DNA of 64,000 nucleotides from Rhodoferax sp. GTDB lineage: Bacteria > Pseudomonadota > Gammaproteobacteria > Burkholderiales > Burkholderiaceae_C. Every line of letters starts with the position of its first letter. Within the stretch, counting starts at the first letter, position 1. The stretch spans positions 1 through 64,000 of the forward strand of contig NZ_JANXMU010000083.1 in assembly GCF_025354435.1 (NCBI RefSeq). The letters are read 5' to 3'. Below are positions 53,240-61,666 of this stretch, piece after piece. The notes below the pieces were generated by a model. It did no database searches. It was not told the origin of the DNA and saw nothing but the letters and a program-made list of their open reading frames with translations. The position numbers and the translations under genes were made by a program.

Positions 53240-54113
53240 AAGTTGGCTTTTGTTGAACAGGTTCCAAAATTTCCATCGGGGTGGCAGCCGGTACCCCCAC
53301 CGGGGCGACCTGTACCGCCGTTTCGGCCCGCAGGGCTTCCAGCGCGGACAAAACGTAATGGGCAAACCACAGCGAAGAAAAGGCAAATACCAGGGTATAG
53401 ATCCAGATGGCCAGCGGCACCAGCACCACAAAGGCGGCTGCAAATAAAGCCCCCGAAGCCCACACCAAGCTAGGTGCAGCCCCCAGATAGCCGGTCAACA
53501 CGCCCATACCCAACAGGGTCATGCGGTGGCGGCGGTAAATTTCACGTCGTTCTTCCTTGCTGGCGTGCAGGGCCAATGTGTCGTAGGACATGACACGGTA
53601 GGTCAACCAGCCCCATATCAGCGGTGGCAGCACCAAAATCAAGGGCGGCACCAGCCACAGCGGAATCGACACCACTAGCGCCACCAAGGCCAGCAAAATC
53701 GAGCCCAGCGACCAGAACAGGCCGCCGATGAACGTGCCGCCCTTCTTCTTTTCCAGTTGGGGAAAGCGCCGCTCGGACACCAGGGCCACCAGGGCGGGAG
53801 TCATCATCATGGCCACGGCCAACAGGGACAGCACCACGATGAATGGTGTTACCGCAAAAATCACCAGCAAGGGTGCCAGCGCCACCTTGAGTTGCCCCAC
53901 GCCCGCGCTTTCCAGCCAAGTCCATATGCGGGCCACCCACTCCGACGCGTCCAGCATGCCGCGCACCATGTCCAGCGCTGGCTCCCAGTAAAAATACCCC
54001 AGGCCCAGAGACAAGGCCACCAGTATTAGCAAAGGTAAAAACGACAACGCGATTACGCGGTGGTGCATGCAATAGGCCGCAGCGCGCCAAAAGGAATCTA
54101 AAAGCAGTTTCAT
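53205..54113 (-). CDS. EI24/CysZ-like membrane protein
   Basis: 302-residue inner-membrane protein with about five to six helices (LSFLPLLILVALSLGLGYFY, VALAPLLVIFAVTPFIVVLSLL, GSILLALVALVVSIPLWLV, FAAAFVVLVPLAIWIYTLVF). The WLTYRVMSYDTLALHASKEE loop is typical of this betaproteobacterial EI24-domain family; CysZ is a sulphate transporter of the same superfamily, but the substrate here is unknown. The C-terminal tail is Pro-rich and cytosolic. The gene overlaps the CinA-like gene by 35 bases and follows the desaturase gene by 24. Confidence 0.85.
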   Translation of the reverse strand: MKLLLDSFWRAAAYCMHHRVIALSFLPLLILVALSLGLGYFYWEPALDMVRGMLDASEWVARIWTWLESAGVGQLKVALAPLLVIFAVTPFIVVLSLLAVAMMMTPALVALVSERRFPQLEKKKGGTFIGGLFWSLGSILLALVALVVSIPLWLVPPLILVLPPLIWGWLTYRVMSYDTLALHASKEERREIYRRHRMTLLGMGVLTGYLGAAPSLVWASGALFAAAFVVLVPLAIWIYTLVFAFSSLWFAHYVLSALEALRAETAVQVAPVGVPAATPMEILEPVQQKPTYDAGSSYLPPP

Positions 54114-54137
54114 GGGGGTGAGGATACCCGCATCAAA

Positions 54138-55103
54138 TTAGCGCAACACTGTCCACAGTCGCCGCAGGCCCAACCACTGCTGTTGCCAGAAACCCTGGCC
54201 GTAGTCACGCCCCCCCTCCTCCGCCAGTTGGTCCCGGATGCCGGTGGGGTCGTAGCGCAAGTCGAAATTAGCGGTGCCAAAGAACATGTCCCACCAGGGC
54301 AACAAGACCCCAAAGTTGTGCCCGCCCAGTGTATTTTTACCCGCCGATTCGTGACCGATACCGATGCTGTGGTGCCGCCGGTGGAAGCGTGGGCTGACCC
54401 ACAGTCGCTCGCCCACCCGGCCAAACCAGACCCGCAGATTGGCGTGCTGCAAGCTTTCGCTAAGCTGGGTAAAAGCCACGATAGCAATGAACTGCCCAGG
54501 GGCCACGCCCACCAACTGGGCTACCAGGGCCACGATGATGTCGCCGATCACGTCGTCCAGCAGGTGGTTGCGGTTGTCGCTCCACAGGGTCATTTGGCGC
54601 TGCGAATGGTGCAGGGAATGCAGGCTCCACCACCAGGCAAACTGGTGCTGGCCCCGGTGCACCCAGTAGCCCAAAAAGTCAAAGGCCACCAAGTACAAGG
54701 CAAAGCTAAACACCGCCTGGTCGGTCACGCCGGGCCACAGAGCATCCAGGTGAAAAGTCGCCATACCCGCCACCCGCATCTCGCCAAACAGGCCATCCAT
54801 CAGCGGATCGAGGGTAAAAAACAGCAGCAACCGGAACGCACCCAAGCGGTGCAACAGTGTGTAAATGATGTCAATGCGCACGGCTGAACGGTCCTGCAGC
54901 GACTCCACCGGCCGCCAGCGCTGCAGCGGCCCCAGCACCGCGACCAGCACCAGTAGCTGCAGCAAACCCACTAATAGCCAGCCGGTGGCGGTGTAGGCAT
55001 CTTCCACCCAGCCACCGAAGCCCAGGTCAAACACCACGGGCTGGACGACCGCTTCAAACAGCCACTGCTGCGCGTCGGAAAACAGGTTAGTCAATAAATC
55101 CAT
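54138..55103 (-). CDS. Sterol desaturase / fatty acid hydroxylase superfamily protein
   Basis: 321-residue integral membrane di-iron enzyme. Histidine boxes HRGQH, HSLHH and RFHRRHH are all present between helices (for example LLVGLLQLLVLVAVLGPL and FSFALYLVAFDFLGYWVH). The superfamily hydroxylates or desaturates lipids, carotenoids or sterol-like molecules using O2; the bacterial substrate cannot be told. Start chosen at ATG 55103; the frame extends to 55136. It begins eight bases after the deacetylase stop codon. Operon position 3 of 5. Confidence 0.9.
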   Translation of the reverse strand: MDLLTNLFSDAQQWLFEAVVQPVVFDLGFGGWVEDAYTATGWLLVGLLQLLVLVAVLGPLQRWRPVESLQDRSAVRIDIIYTLLHRLGAFRLLLFFTLDPLMDGLFGEMRVAGMATFHLDALWPGVTDQAVFSFALYLVAFDFLGYWVHRGQHQFAWWWSLHSLHHSQRQMTLWSDNRNHLLDDVIGDIIVALVAQLVGVAPGQFIAIVAFTQLSESLQHANLRVWFGRVGERLWVSPRFHRRHHSIGIGHESAGKNTLGGHNFGVLLPWWDMFFGTANFDLRYDPTGIRDQLAEEGGRDYGQGFWQQQWLGLRRLWTVLR

Positions 55104-55111
55104 GGGCCCGA

Positions 55112-55933
55112 TTATTGGGGATGCGCGCTTATCCACGCGGTGTAGTCGGGATGTTCACGCAGGGTGCGAAAGCAAAAGCCCCGCTCTTTCAGGCCGACCA
55201 TCAGCGGCTCCAGCACCGCGGGGGCCCAGGGGTCTTTGCGCGACCAGATGCCCAGGTGGGCTAGCAAAATATCGCCACTGCGGATGGTGCGCAGGGCCTG
55301 GGCCAGCAACGCGGGGTTACTGGTTTTTTCACTCGACAGCTCATCGCCCAAGAATCCGGCCGGGGCCCAGCCCACGTGCGCATAACCGCAGGATTTGGCC
55401 GCAGCCAGCAGCGCGGGCGAAGTCTTGCCGCCGGGCGCGCGGAACAGCGGCAACGGGGCCTGGCCGGTCATGGTCTGCATACGCTGGCTGGCGCGGTGGA
55501 TTTCTTCGCAGTACTGGGCCGCGGTCCAGGTGAACTCGCGGTCGGTGTCCGGCCCGGCCGAGGGTTTGACGCGGAAACGGACCGGCGTGCCGGGCACATC
55601 AGCCTTCCAGTACACGTGGTCAAACGTGTGGGATGCAAAGGCGTGGCCCTCGGCGGCACGGGCCTTCCACCAGGGAGCCCAGTGATCGCCCAGGCTGCCA
55701 TCACCTTCCTGGGTGCGCTCTTGGGCTCCAAAGAAAGTCACCTTGACCTGTTGGCGATTCAGCACCTCGGCCACCAGCGGGGCGATACCCATGTGGCCAG
55801 TGTCGAAGGTCAGGTAGACTGGTTTTTCACAAGGTTTTTCGGTTGTAGCGCATATAGCGCATGCGCTAGTAGCTATCAATACCGCAGCAAAAACAGATTT
55901 AGCGCGCTGCGTGGTCCAGAGTCCAAACGCCAT
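55112..55933 (-). CDS. Exported polysaccharide deacetylase (NodB homology domain)
   Basis: 273 residues, carbohydrate-esterase-4 fold, probably periplasmic. Motif 1 is TFDTG rather than the usual TFDDG, so one metal-binding Asp is replaced by Thr; motif 2 is HTFDH and motif 3 RAPGG, with a late LLAHLG block. Activity is therefore uncertain. The signal peptide (about 1-31) is unusual: codons for VLIATSACAICATT come from a copy of the window's extragenic repeat (55841-55883). The start at 55933 has a GGAAGG site and lies 35 bases inside the YncE-like gene; ATG 55951 is an alternative. Confidence 0.85.
   Translation of the reverse strand: MAFGLWTTQRAKSVFAAVLIATSACAICATTEKPCEKPVYLTFDTGHMGIAPLVAEVLNRQQVKVTFFGAQERTQEGDGSLGDHWAPWWKARAAEGHAFASHTFDHVYWKADVPGTPVRFRVKPSAGPDTDREFTWTAAQYCEEIHRASQRMQTMTGQAPLPLFRAPGGKTSPALLAAAKSCGYAHVGWAPAGFLGDELSSEKTSNPALLAQALRTIRSGDILLAHLGIWSRKDPWAPAVLEPLMVGLKERGFCFRTLREHPDYTAWISAHPQ
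55841..55883 (-). repeat. Repeat copy 10, inside the deacetylase signal-peptide codons
   Basis: TTGTAGCGCATATAGCGC then GCGCTAGTAGCTATCAATA, clearly alignable with inverted copies 6 and 7. Unlike the other nine copies it lies within a coding region and is read in frame. Confidence 0.8.
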
Positions 55934-56924
55934 GGGGAGACCTTCCAACATTGATTTGACGCACGACTTTTTTGGACTCCAGGTCGATCACCGTGAGCTT
56001 GCGGGCCCAACGCGACGACACCAACAGCAGCTTGCCATCGGCCGACACATCCATGCAGTCAGGCCCGCCGGGTGCCGGATAGGTGGCCACCGACTCCAGG
56101 GTTTGCAGGTCAATCTTGCTGATGCTGTTGGCTACCCGGTTGCTGACGAACACATGGCGCTTGTCGCCCGCCGCGCGGAACGCGTGCGAGCCCTTGCCGG
56201 TGGCGATGACCTTGGTACGCACGGGGGCCTTGCCGGACACGTCATACACCTCCACGCCCTCCCCGCCCGTCAGGCCGACCAGCAGGGTTTTGTCGTCGGC
56301 TGTGCCGTACACATCGGCGGGCATGGCCCCCGTAGGCGTGCGCCATTTGATGGTTTGGGTAGCCAGGTCCACAGCGACCAGCTCGTCGCTGTCTTGCATG
56401 GTGGAGTAAATGGTGGTGCTTTTGCTGTCGATCCACAGGTGGCTGGGCGTTTTGCCCGTGGCCACGCGCTTGGCCAACACGATATCTTTGCCATCCCAGC
56501 GGTAGATGTCAATGTGGTTTAGTCGGTTGGCCGCGGTAACAAACCACTTCATGTTGGGCGAGAAGCGCAACTGGTATGGGTCCAGCACGTCGCGCACCAC
56601 CCGCTGGATCTCGGCTGTCTTGGGGTCGATGAAGGTCAGCGTGTCGGACAGTGCATTGGCTATCACCAGCGACTTCTCGTCGGGGGTGAGGTACATGTGG
56701 TGCGGCTCTTTGCCCGTGGGGATGCGCCGGGTTTCGGTCCAGCTACCGGGGTCGATCACGCTCACGCTCGCATCCAACGAATTGAGGACAAAAATCGGAG
56801 AGGAAAGCGGAGCGGAAACCGAGGTGGAAATGGGGGTTAATTGGGCCCAAGCGGCAAGCGGGGTGGCTACGGCAAAAGCAAGAACAGAGGCCAAAAAGGC
56901 AAAACTTCGGACAAACAACTTCAC
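55899..56924 (-). CDS. YncE/YVTN-type beta-propeller protein
   Basis: 341 residues. Signal peptide 1-27 (FAVATPLAAWA), then about seven beta-propeller blades of YVTN/YncE type (FVLNSLDASVSVIDPGSW, SLVIANALSDTLTFIDPKT, RVFVSNRVANSISKID-like HVFVSNRVANSISKIDLQT). Periplasmic; such proteins bind ligands, DNA or partner enzymes, and some sit beside carbohydrate- or metal-active enzymes. First gene of the leftward operon, overlapped at its end by the deacetylase gene. Its precise role is unknown. Confidence 0.88.
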   Translation of the reverse strand: MKLFVRSFAFLASVLAFAVATPLAAWAQLTPISTSVSAPLSSPIFVLNSLDASVSVIDPGSWTETRRIPTGKEPHHMYLTPDEKSLVIANALSDTLTFIDPKTAEIQRVVRDVLDPYQLRFSPNMKWFVTAANRLNHIDIYRWDGKDIVLAKRVATGKTPSHLWIDSKSTTIYSTMQDSDELVAVDLATQTIKWRTPTGAMPADVYGTADDKTLLVGLTGGEGVEVYDVSGKAPVRTKVIATGKGSHAFRAAGDKRHVFVSNRVANSISKIDLQTLESVATYPAPGGPDCMDVSADGKLLLVSSRWARKLTVIDLESKKVVRQINVGRSPHGVWTLDHAAR

Positions 56925-56998
56925 AGGGCACCACTAATAAGAGACAGCTTGGCAGTGTAGCCGCCGGGCATGGCCCCTCTGGGCCACGGATGTAACAA

Positions 56999-57757
56999 CT
57001 AAGAACTTGTCTGCGCAGCGCAGAGTTGGGCCAGATCCTCTGCACTCAGCCAGCGCCACTGCCCTGGCAGCAGGTCAGCAGGCAGCGCAAAACTGCCCAT
57101 TTGCGAACGGTGCAGACCCTCTACCCGGTTGCTTACTGCCGCCAGCATGCGTTTGACCTGGTGGTATTTGCCTTCGGTCAACGTCAGGCGCAGGTGATGG
57201 CTGCTGACAGCCTCGCACGCAGCGGCCCGGACCGGCTTGGGGTCATCGTCCAGTACCACACCGGCCAACAGCTTGCTGACTTGCTGTTCGTCCAATGGAT
57301 GCTTGGTGGTTACCTCGTAGACCTTGGGCACATGCTTTTTGGGCGAAGTCATGCGGTGGATGAACTGGCCGTCGTCGCTGAGCAGCAGCAGGCCCGTGGT
57401 GTCCTGGTCCAGCCGCCCCACGGCCTGTACGCCTTGCAACGCGCCTTTTTGCGGTCGCAACCGCAAAGGCGACGGCAGCAGTGTGTAGATGCTGGGATAG
57501 GTGGACGGCTTTTGCGAGCACTCAGTGCCCGCCGGTTTGTTCAGCAGCACATAGGCCTGGCGGTGGTAGGGCCAGTCTACGCCCTGAACCCGAAAGCGCA
57601 GGCCTTCTGGATCAAAATCCATAGCTGAATCTGCACATAGGACGGGTGCTAGAGCCGAATTTTCCGTATAAACCTCGACCAGGCCCTGTTGGATCAGACC
57701 GGCACATACACGGCGCGTACCAAAGCCCTGCGAATAAAGAATGTCTTGAAGCTGCAT
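56999..57757 (-). CDS. rsuA: RsuA-family rRNA pseudouridine synthase
   Basis: 252 residues. S4 RNA-binding domain (about 1-45; DILYSQGFGTRRVCAGLIQQG) and pseudouridine synthase domain with catalytic D117 in GRLDQDTTGLL, plus the late EGKYHQVKRMLAA motif. RsuA converts U516 of 16S rRNA to pseudouridine; RluB/E/F relatives act on 23S rRNA, and the S4 plus short linker favours RsuA. Start ATG 57757 (MQLQDIL); the frame continues upstream without support. Leftward single gene. Confidence 0.88.
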   Translation of the reverse strand: MQLQDILYSQGFGTRRVCAGLIQQGLVEVYTENSALAPVLCADSAMDFDPEGLRFRVQGVDWPYHRQAYVLLNKPAGTECSQKPSTYPSIYTLLPSPLRLRPQKGALQGVQAVGRLDQDTTGLLLLSDDGQFIHRMTSPKKHVPKVYEVTTKHPLDEQQVSKLLAGVVLDDDPKPVRAAACEAVSSHHLRLTLTEGKYHQVKRMLAAVSNRVEGLHRSQMGSFALPADLLPGQWRWLSAEDLAQLCAAQTSS

Positions 57758-57899
57758 CTCCCGAGTATCGCAAACACCGCACGCCACCCCAAGAAACACA
57801 TTGATACGATATGTCCACAATATGCAGCATAAAGCGTGAAGCAATTCACACGGATATGTAGCATATGCAACTATAAACGTAGCTCCACCGGAGTCTTAA

Positions 57900-58385
57900 A
57901 TGCGTGAACTACTTACCACCCTGTTTATTTTTGCTGCGGCCTTCATGCTGTGGCGGACCGTGCGGCCCCACCGCCACCATGGCTACCAGCTCGCATCGCC
58001 CCAGCCGCTGCAAGCCTCTGATGCAGCCGATCCCCATATCTATAAATGGCCATCGCTAGGCTTATTCCAACTGTGCGCAACAGACAGTTCTCGCTACCAG
58101 GCAGCGTTGCAACTGGTAGCCGATGGCACGCCCATCAGCCCCATCGGCACACAGGTGGTGGCCCAGTTGCACACCGGTGGTGACAATTCCGAAACCTGGA
58201 AACCGGTAGAGATTCGGGTCCATGGCGCGCGGGTCGGCTTTCTGTCGAGCGGCGATGCCAGCCGCTTCCAGCGCCGTCTGGCCTACGAGGGGCACGCCGG
58301 ACAAACCACGAGCTGCGATGCATTGATCACCCTCACCGACAACCACTACGACATTCGACTGGATTTGAAAGAGTTTCGCCACTGA
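57900..58385 (+). CDS. Hypothetical membrane-anchored protein
   Basis: 161 residues with one N-terminal helix (LTTLFIFAAAFMLWRTV), a His-rich segment (RPHRHHGYQL), then a soluble domain (YQAALQLVADGTPISPIGTQ, VEIRVHGARVGFLSSGDASRF). The latter resembles the HIRAN-like or small beta-barrel 'parameter' domains in its VGFLS and DASRFQRRL elements, but I cannot assign a family. It precedes htrA by about 100 bases in the same direction with a hairpin between, so it is probably a separate transcript. Confidence 0.68.
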   Translation: MRELLTTLFIFAAAFMLWRTVRPHRHHGYQLASPQPLQASDAADPHIYKWPSLGLFQLCATDSSRYQAALQLVADGTPISPIGTQVVAQLHTGGDNSETWKPVEIRVHGARVGFLSSGDASRFQRRLAYEGHAGQTTSCDALITLTDNHYDIRLDLKEFRH

Positions 58386-58390
58386 GCGCA

Positions 58391-58410
58391 GGCGGCCGTT
58401 CTAGGCCGCC
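58391..58410. terminator. Hairpin between the hypothetical gene and htrA
   Basis: GGCGGCC and GGCCGCC arms around GTTCTA, six bases after the stop codon. It is not followed by a strong T-run, so termination may be partial. Confidence 0.45.
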
Positions 58411-58487
58411 ACAGCGCTATTTAAGTCTGGCCTAAGCCAGCATCCTGATAGTTGGGCATCGCAACCCAACCACCCAAGGATGCTCTC

Positions 58488-59984
58488 ATGCAAGTTCTGT
58501 CTCTCCAAAACACCAAACTCGTTCTTGCCCTGGTCGCCGCCGGAGCTATTGGCGGCATGGGCGGATCCTTGCTGCACAACGTCAGCGAAGCCCGCGCAGC
58601 AGCACCGCTCGTCAATACAGCCACCACGCCAGCCACCCCTATGGCGCTGCCCGATTTTTCGCAGATCACCACCCAGTACGGCCCGGCGGTCGTCAATATC
58701 AGCGTGACCAGTGTCGCCAAATCCGGTAGCGACGATGCCGAGACCGCCCAACACCCGCAGCGCGACGATCCTTTTGGCAATGACCCTTTCTTTGAATTCT
58801 TCCGCCGCTTCCAGCAAGGCCAGGGCCAAGGTGGAGTCCCGGGTCAAAAAGAAGCGCCCACCCGCAGCCAGGGTTCTGGCTTCATCGTGAGCGCTGACGG
58901 CATCGTAATGACCAACGCCCACGTGGTGAAAGATGCCAAGGAAGTGGTCGTCAAACTCACCGACCGCCGCGAATTCGTCGCCAAGGTGCTGGGGGCCGAC
59001 CCCAAAACCGACATCGCGGTCTTAAAGATAGATGCCAAAAACCTGCCCGTGGCCACCATCGGCAAATCCAGCGACCTGAAAGTAGGCGAATGGGTACTGG
59101 CCATTGGCTCGCCTTACGGGTTTGAAAACACCGTCACCGCCGGTGTGGTCAGCGCCAAGGGCCGCTCCTTGCCCGACGACAGCGCGGTGCCGTTCATCCA
59201 GACCGATGCAGCCGTCAACCCCGGCAACTCCGGTGGCCCTCTATTCAATAGCCGGGGCGAGGTGATCGGCATCAACTCGCAGATTTACAGCCGCACCGGC
59301 GGCTACCAAGGTCTGTCGTTTGCCATCCCCATGGACCTCGCAGGCAAAGTCAAAGACCAAATCGTCGCCCACGGCAAAGTCGAACATGCGCGCCTAGGGG
59401 TGTCGGTGCAAGAGGTCAACCAGGCCTTGGCCGACTCGTTCAAGCTAGACAAGCCCGAGGGTGCACTGGTGTCCAGCGTTGAAAAAGACGGCCCCGCCAG
59501 TAAGGCCGGGTTGGAGCCCGGCGACGTGATCCGCAAGGTAGACGGACACGCTGTGGTGTCGTCGGGCGACCTGCCTGCTGTTATCAGCCAGGATGCACCT
59601 GGCAATAAGGTCAAGCTGGACGTGTGGCGCAAGGGAGCCGCACTGGAAATTGAAGCCAAACTGGGTAACGCCAACGACAAACCGGTGCAAGTCGCCACTA
59701 GCAAAGAAGCCGCGTCACAAGGTCGCCTAGGTCTGGCCTTGCGTCCCTTGCAGCCCGAGGAACTGCGCGCTGCCGGGGTTCCCAACGGCCTGCTGATTGA
59801 ATCCTCCGCAGGCCCGGCTGCCAACGCCGGGGTCGAAAGCGGCGATGTATTGCTGGCCATCAACGGCACGCCGGTCAAAAGCATCGAGCAGGTGAAAATC
59901 GCTGTCGCCAAATCCGATAAATCGATTGCGTTACTGATCCTGCGTGCAGGCGACACCATTTTTGTACCGGTGCGGATGGGCTGA
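58488..59984 (+). CDS. Periplasmic serine protease, DegP/DegQ (HtrA) family
   Basis: 498 residues. N-terminal signal/anchor (LVLALVAAGAIGGMGGSLL), trypsin-like protease domain with catalytic triad H145 (MTNAHVV), D175 (KTDIAVLKI) and S248 (NPGNSGGPLF), then two PDZ domains (about 300-390, 408-495). Degrades or chaperones misfolded periplasmic proteins. The inserted LA-loop is Gln/Gly-rich (RRFQQGQGQGGVPGQKE), as in DegP. The start at 58488 has AGGA seven bases upstream; a frame extension to 58452 is less likely. In Burkholderiales this type is often called MucD/DegP. Confidence 0.94.
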   Translation: MQVLSLQNTKLVLALVAAGAIGGMGGSLLHNVSEARAAAPLVNTATTPATPMALPDFSQITTQYGPAVVNISVTSVAKSGSDDAETAQHPQRDDPFGNDPFFEFFRRFQQGQGQGGVPGQKEAPTRSQGSGFIVSADGIVMTNAHVVKDAKEVVVKLTDRREFVAKVLGADPKTDIAVLKIDAKNLPVATIGKSSDLKVGEWVLAIGSPYGFENTVTAGVVSAKGRSLPDDSAVPFIQTDAAVNPGNSGGPLFNSRGEVIGINSQIYSRTGGYQGLSFAIPMDLAGKVKDQIVAHGKVEHARLGVSVQEVNQALADSFKLDKPEGALVSSVEKDGPASKAGLEPGDVIRKVDGHAVVSSGDLPAVISQDAPGNKVKLDVWRKGAALEIEAKLGNANDKPVQVATSKEAASQGRLGLALRPLQPEELRAAGVPNGLLIESSAGPAANAGVESGDVLLAINGTPVKSIEQVKIAVAKSDKSIALLILRAGDTIFVPVRMG

Positions 59985-60083
59985 ATGCCATGGAATAGGC
60001 AGTCCACAGAAGAGTGGGTTGTCTAAAAACAGGCTTATTGATGGTCTGTTGTGTAAAACACAACGACCACAACAGAGCTTTTG

Positions 60084-60106
60084 GCAGCTTCAAAAGGCTG
60101 CTTTTT
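60084..60106 (+). terminator. Terminator downstream of htrA
   Basis: GCAGC / GCTGC stem with an eight-base loop followed by TTTTT, about 100 bases after the protease stop codon. Confidence 0.6.
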
Positions 60107-60394
60107 AGTATACAAAATAGAAATTTGTACTGAAAAATAAACTCATAAATCCTGCAAAAAATCAGCCCTCTTGTAACCGACACCGCACTTGCATTGCTCT
60201 GCATGCGCGCTGCAAACGGTAAGAAGCTGCTGCCTTTTCGGTAGCAGTAGCATTTTGTAAGCAATTTGAAACAATGTCGATCATGTGATCTATTGCACGC
60301 TCATGATTTGGTTACATCAGGCCTTAAAACTGTACATTAATACAGCCTTAAAATGCATATCAAGTGAAGTCCATATGCTTGACTTGATATTAAT

Positions 60395-60560
60395 AGTCCT
60401 CCTAGAATCCGCCGTCCCCCCTATAACCCTAGGGACAACCCGAACCCGCTGCCGAACCCCGGCTAAGTCAAATCGCTGCAAACACCCTAAGGGCACCGCA
60501 GGATTTTGATGGCGTACCCACCCAATCGAGGTGCCCCAAGCGAATTGCTCTTACGCAAAC
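60395..60560 (+). ncRNA. Candidate structured 5' leader of the transglycosylase gene
   Basis: GC-rich segment directly after AT-rich DNA. Visible helices: GGGCACC (60491-60497) with GGTGCCC (60530-60536); CCCT/AGGG hairpins near 60427 and 60485; and GCC-GAACCCC-GGC near 60451. It could be a riboswitch or other cis-acting RNA. I cannot assign an Rfam family by eye, and cell-wall hydrolase genes in other phyla are known riboswitch targets. Confidence 0.35.
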
Positions 60561-60597
60561 TTTATCGCCCCAGGCCTTCGCTAGATGAGGAAGTGCT

Positions 60598-61431
60598 ATG
60601 ACAGCGTTACAAAAGATAGGCCAAGGGCTGCGAACCTTCGCAGCAGATATTACCCAAGGCTTTTTTGAGATTACCCATAACGGATTTGCCCTGCTGGGCT
60701 TGGTCGTTGCCTTTTTGGTCGTGACCATGACCGCCCGGCCCGATTTGCGCCAAGTTGCCGAAGTCCAATTGATGGGCTGGCTTCAGGAGCGTCAAGTGGT
60801 GCCCGGTGCCGACACGGAATTGGCCGCAGAAGCTGATACCGATGCGGTAGACCGCGCCACCGCCAGCAATCCACAAGATCTGCCTAAACAGCAGGCTGCA
60901 GTGGCTTACTGGCTGAGCAAAAAATACCATGTAGCAGCCGAACCGGTTAGCGCTTTGGTGGCAGAGGCTTATGACCTCGGCAAACGCGTCAAACTCGACC
61001 CGACCCTGATCTTGGCGGTCATGGCGATTGAATCTGGTTTCAACCCATTCGCCCAAAGCCCAGTTGGTGCCCAGGGACTGATGCAAGTAATGACCCGTGT
61101 GCACACTGAAAAATACGATGTATTTGGCGGGAAACTGGCTGCGTTTGATCCCTTGACCAATTTGCGCGTCGGTGTAAAGGTGCTGCAAGAGTGCATCGCC
61201 CGCGCGGGCTCAGTTGAAGGCGGTCTGCGCAACTACGTGGGCGCGGCAAACATCCAAGACGACGGTGGCTATGCCGGCAAAGTCATGGCGGAACACAGCC
61301 GCCTGCAACAAGTTGCCGCCGGTCGCTCTGCACCCGTAGCCGCACCCCGCACCATTCCTGTGGCGGCGCCCGCACTGAAGACACAGGCTCCTGCAGACGA
61401 AGACAAAGTCGCGTTGCTCGTCAAGTATTAA
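60598..61431 (+). CDS. Lytic transglycosylase (SLT domain)
   Basis: 277 residues. One N-terminal membrane helix (GFALLGLVVAFLVVTMTA, about 29-46) anchors it to the inner membrane. The SLT/lysozyme-like domain (about 115-230) has catalytic E145 in MAIESGFNPFAQS, then PVGAQGLMQV and the conserved NYVGA motif. It cleaves peptidoglycan between MurNAc and GlcNAc to give 1,6-anhydro ends. The tail is Ala/Pro-rich. GAGG ribosome site before ATG 60598. A long GC-rich leader precedes the gene, suggesting RNA-level control. Confidence 0.92.
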   Translation: MTALQKIGQGLRTFAADITQGFFEITHNGFALLGLVVAFLVVTMTARPDLRQVAEVQLMGWLQERQVVPGADTELAAEADTDAVDRATASNPQDLPKQQAAVAYWLSKKYHVAAEPVSALVAEAYDLGKRVKLDPTLILAVMAIESGFNPFAQSPVGAQGLMQVMTRVHTEKYDVFGGKLAAFDPLTNLRVGVKVLQECIARAGSVEGGLRNYVGAANIQDDGGYAGKVMAEHSRLQQVAAGRSAPVAAPRTIPVAAPALKTQAPADEDKVALLVKY

Positions 61432-61463
61432 ATTTTCACGAAGCCTCCGTTACACTAGCCAAG

Positions 61464-61622
61464 TACGCAACTGGCGATAGGCGTGACCCCAAAGGGTGCT
61501 CACGCTGACGTGGACTACCGCTGCGGCCTTCTCACAAGGCCCGCCGGGCAACCACTGGGAAGCGTACCGCTAGGGCCTCCGGGCTCTTGGCGTTCAGCCG
61601 TTCGCCTGGGCAGCACTTGCTT
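61464..61622 (+). promoter_or_regulatory. ZTP (pfl-motif) riboswitch upstream of glyA
   Basis: Two conserved blocks of the ZTP aptamer are present in the right order and distance: ACTGGCGATAGGCGTGA at about 61470-61486 and CCGTTCGCCTGGGCA at about 61598-61612 (consensus CCGCCUGGGCA). Between them is a variable GC-rich region with hairpins. ZTP/ZMP riboswitches sense 10-formyl-THF shortage and commonly precede glyA, folD and purH. A CAAGGAC/GTCTTG hairpin follows near 61627-61645, before the AAAGGA ribosome site. The assignment is by motif recall, not by covariance search. Confidence 0.75.
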
Positions 61623-61666
61623 CACTGCAAGGACAACCGTCTTGACTACCAAGTTAAAGGACTGCC

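Larger units (their letters stand above)
59985..60597. other. Long AT-rich intergenic region and structured leader
   Basis: 613 bases. It holds a terminator at 60084-60106, then about 290 bases of unusually AT-rich DNA (60107-60400) without a convincing gene, then a GC-rich leader (about 60395-60597) with several hairpins before the lytic transglycosylase. An open frame at 60285-60509 is not supported by codon use. Confidence 0.6.

Noticed and set aside
60285..60509. Small plus-strand open frame (74 codons) before the transglycosylase
   Set aside because: AT-rich start, no ribosome site, and its second half lies in the structured leader.
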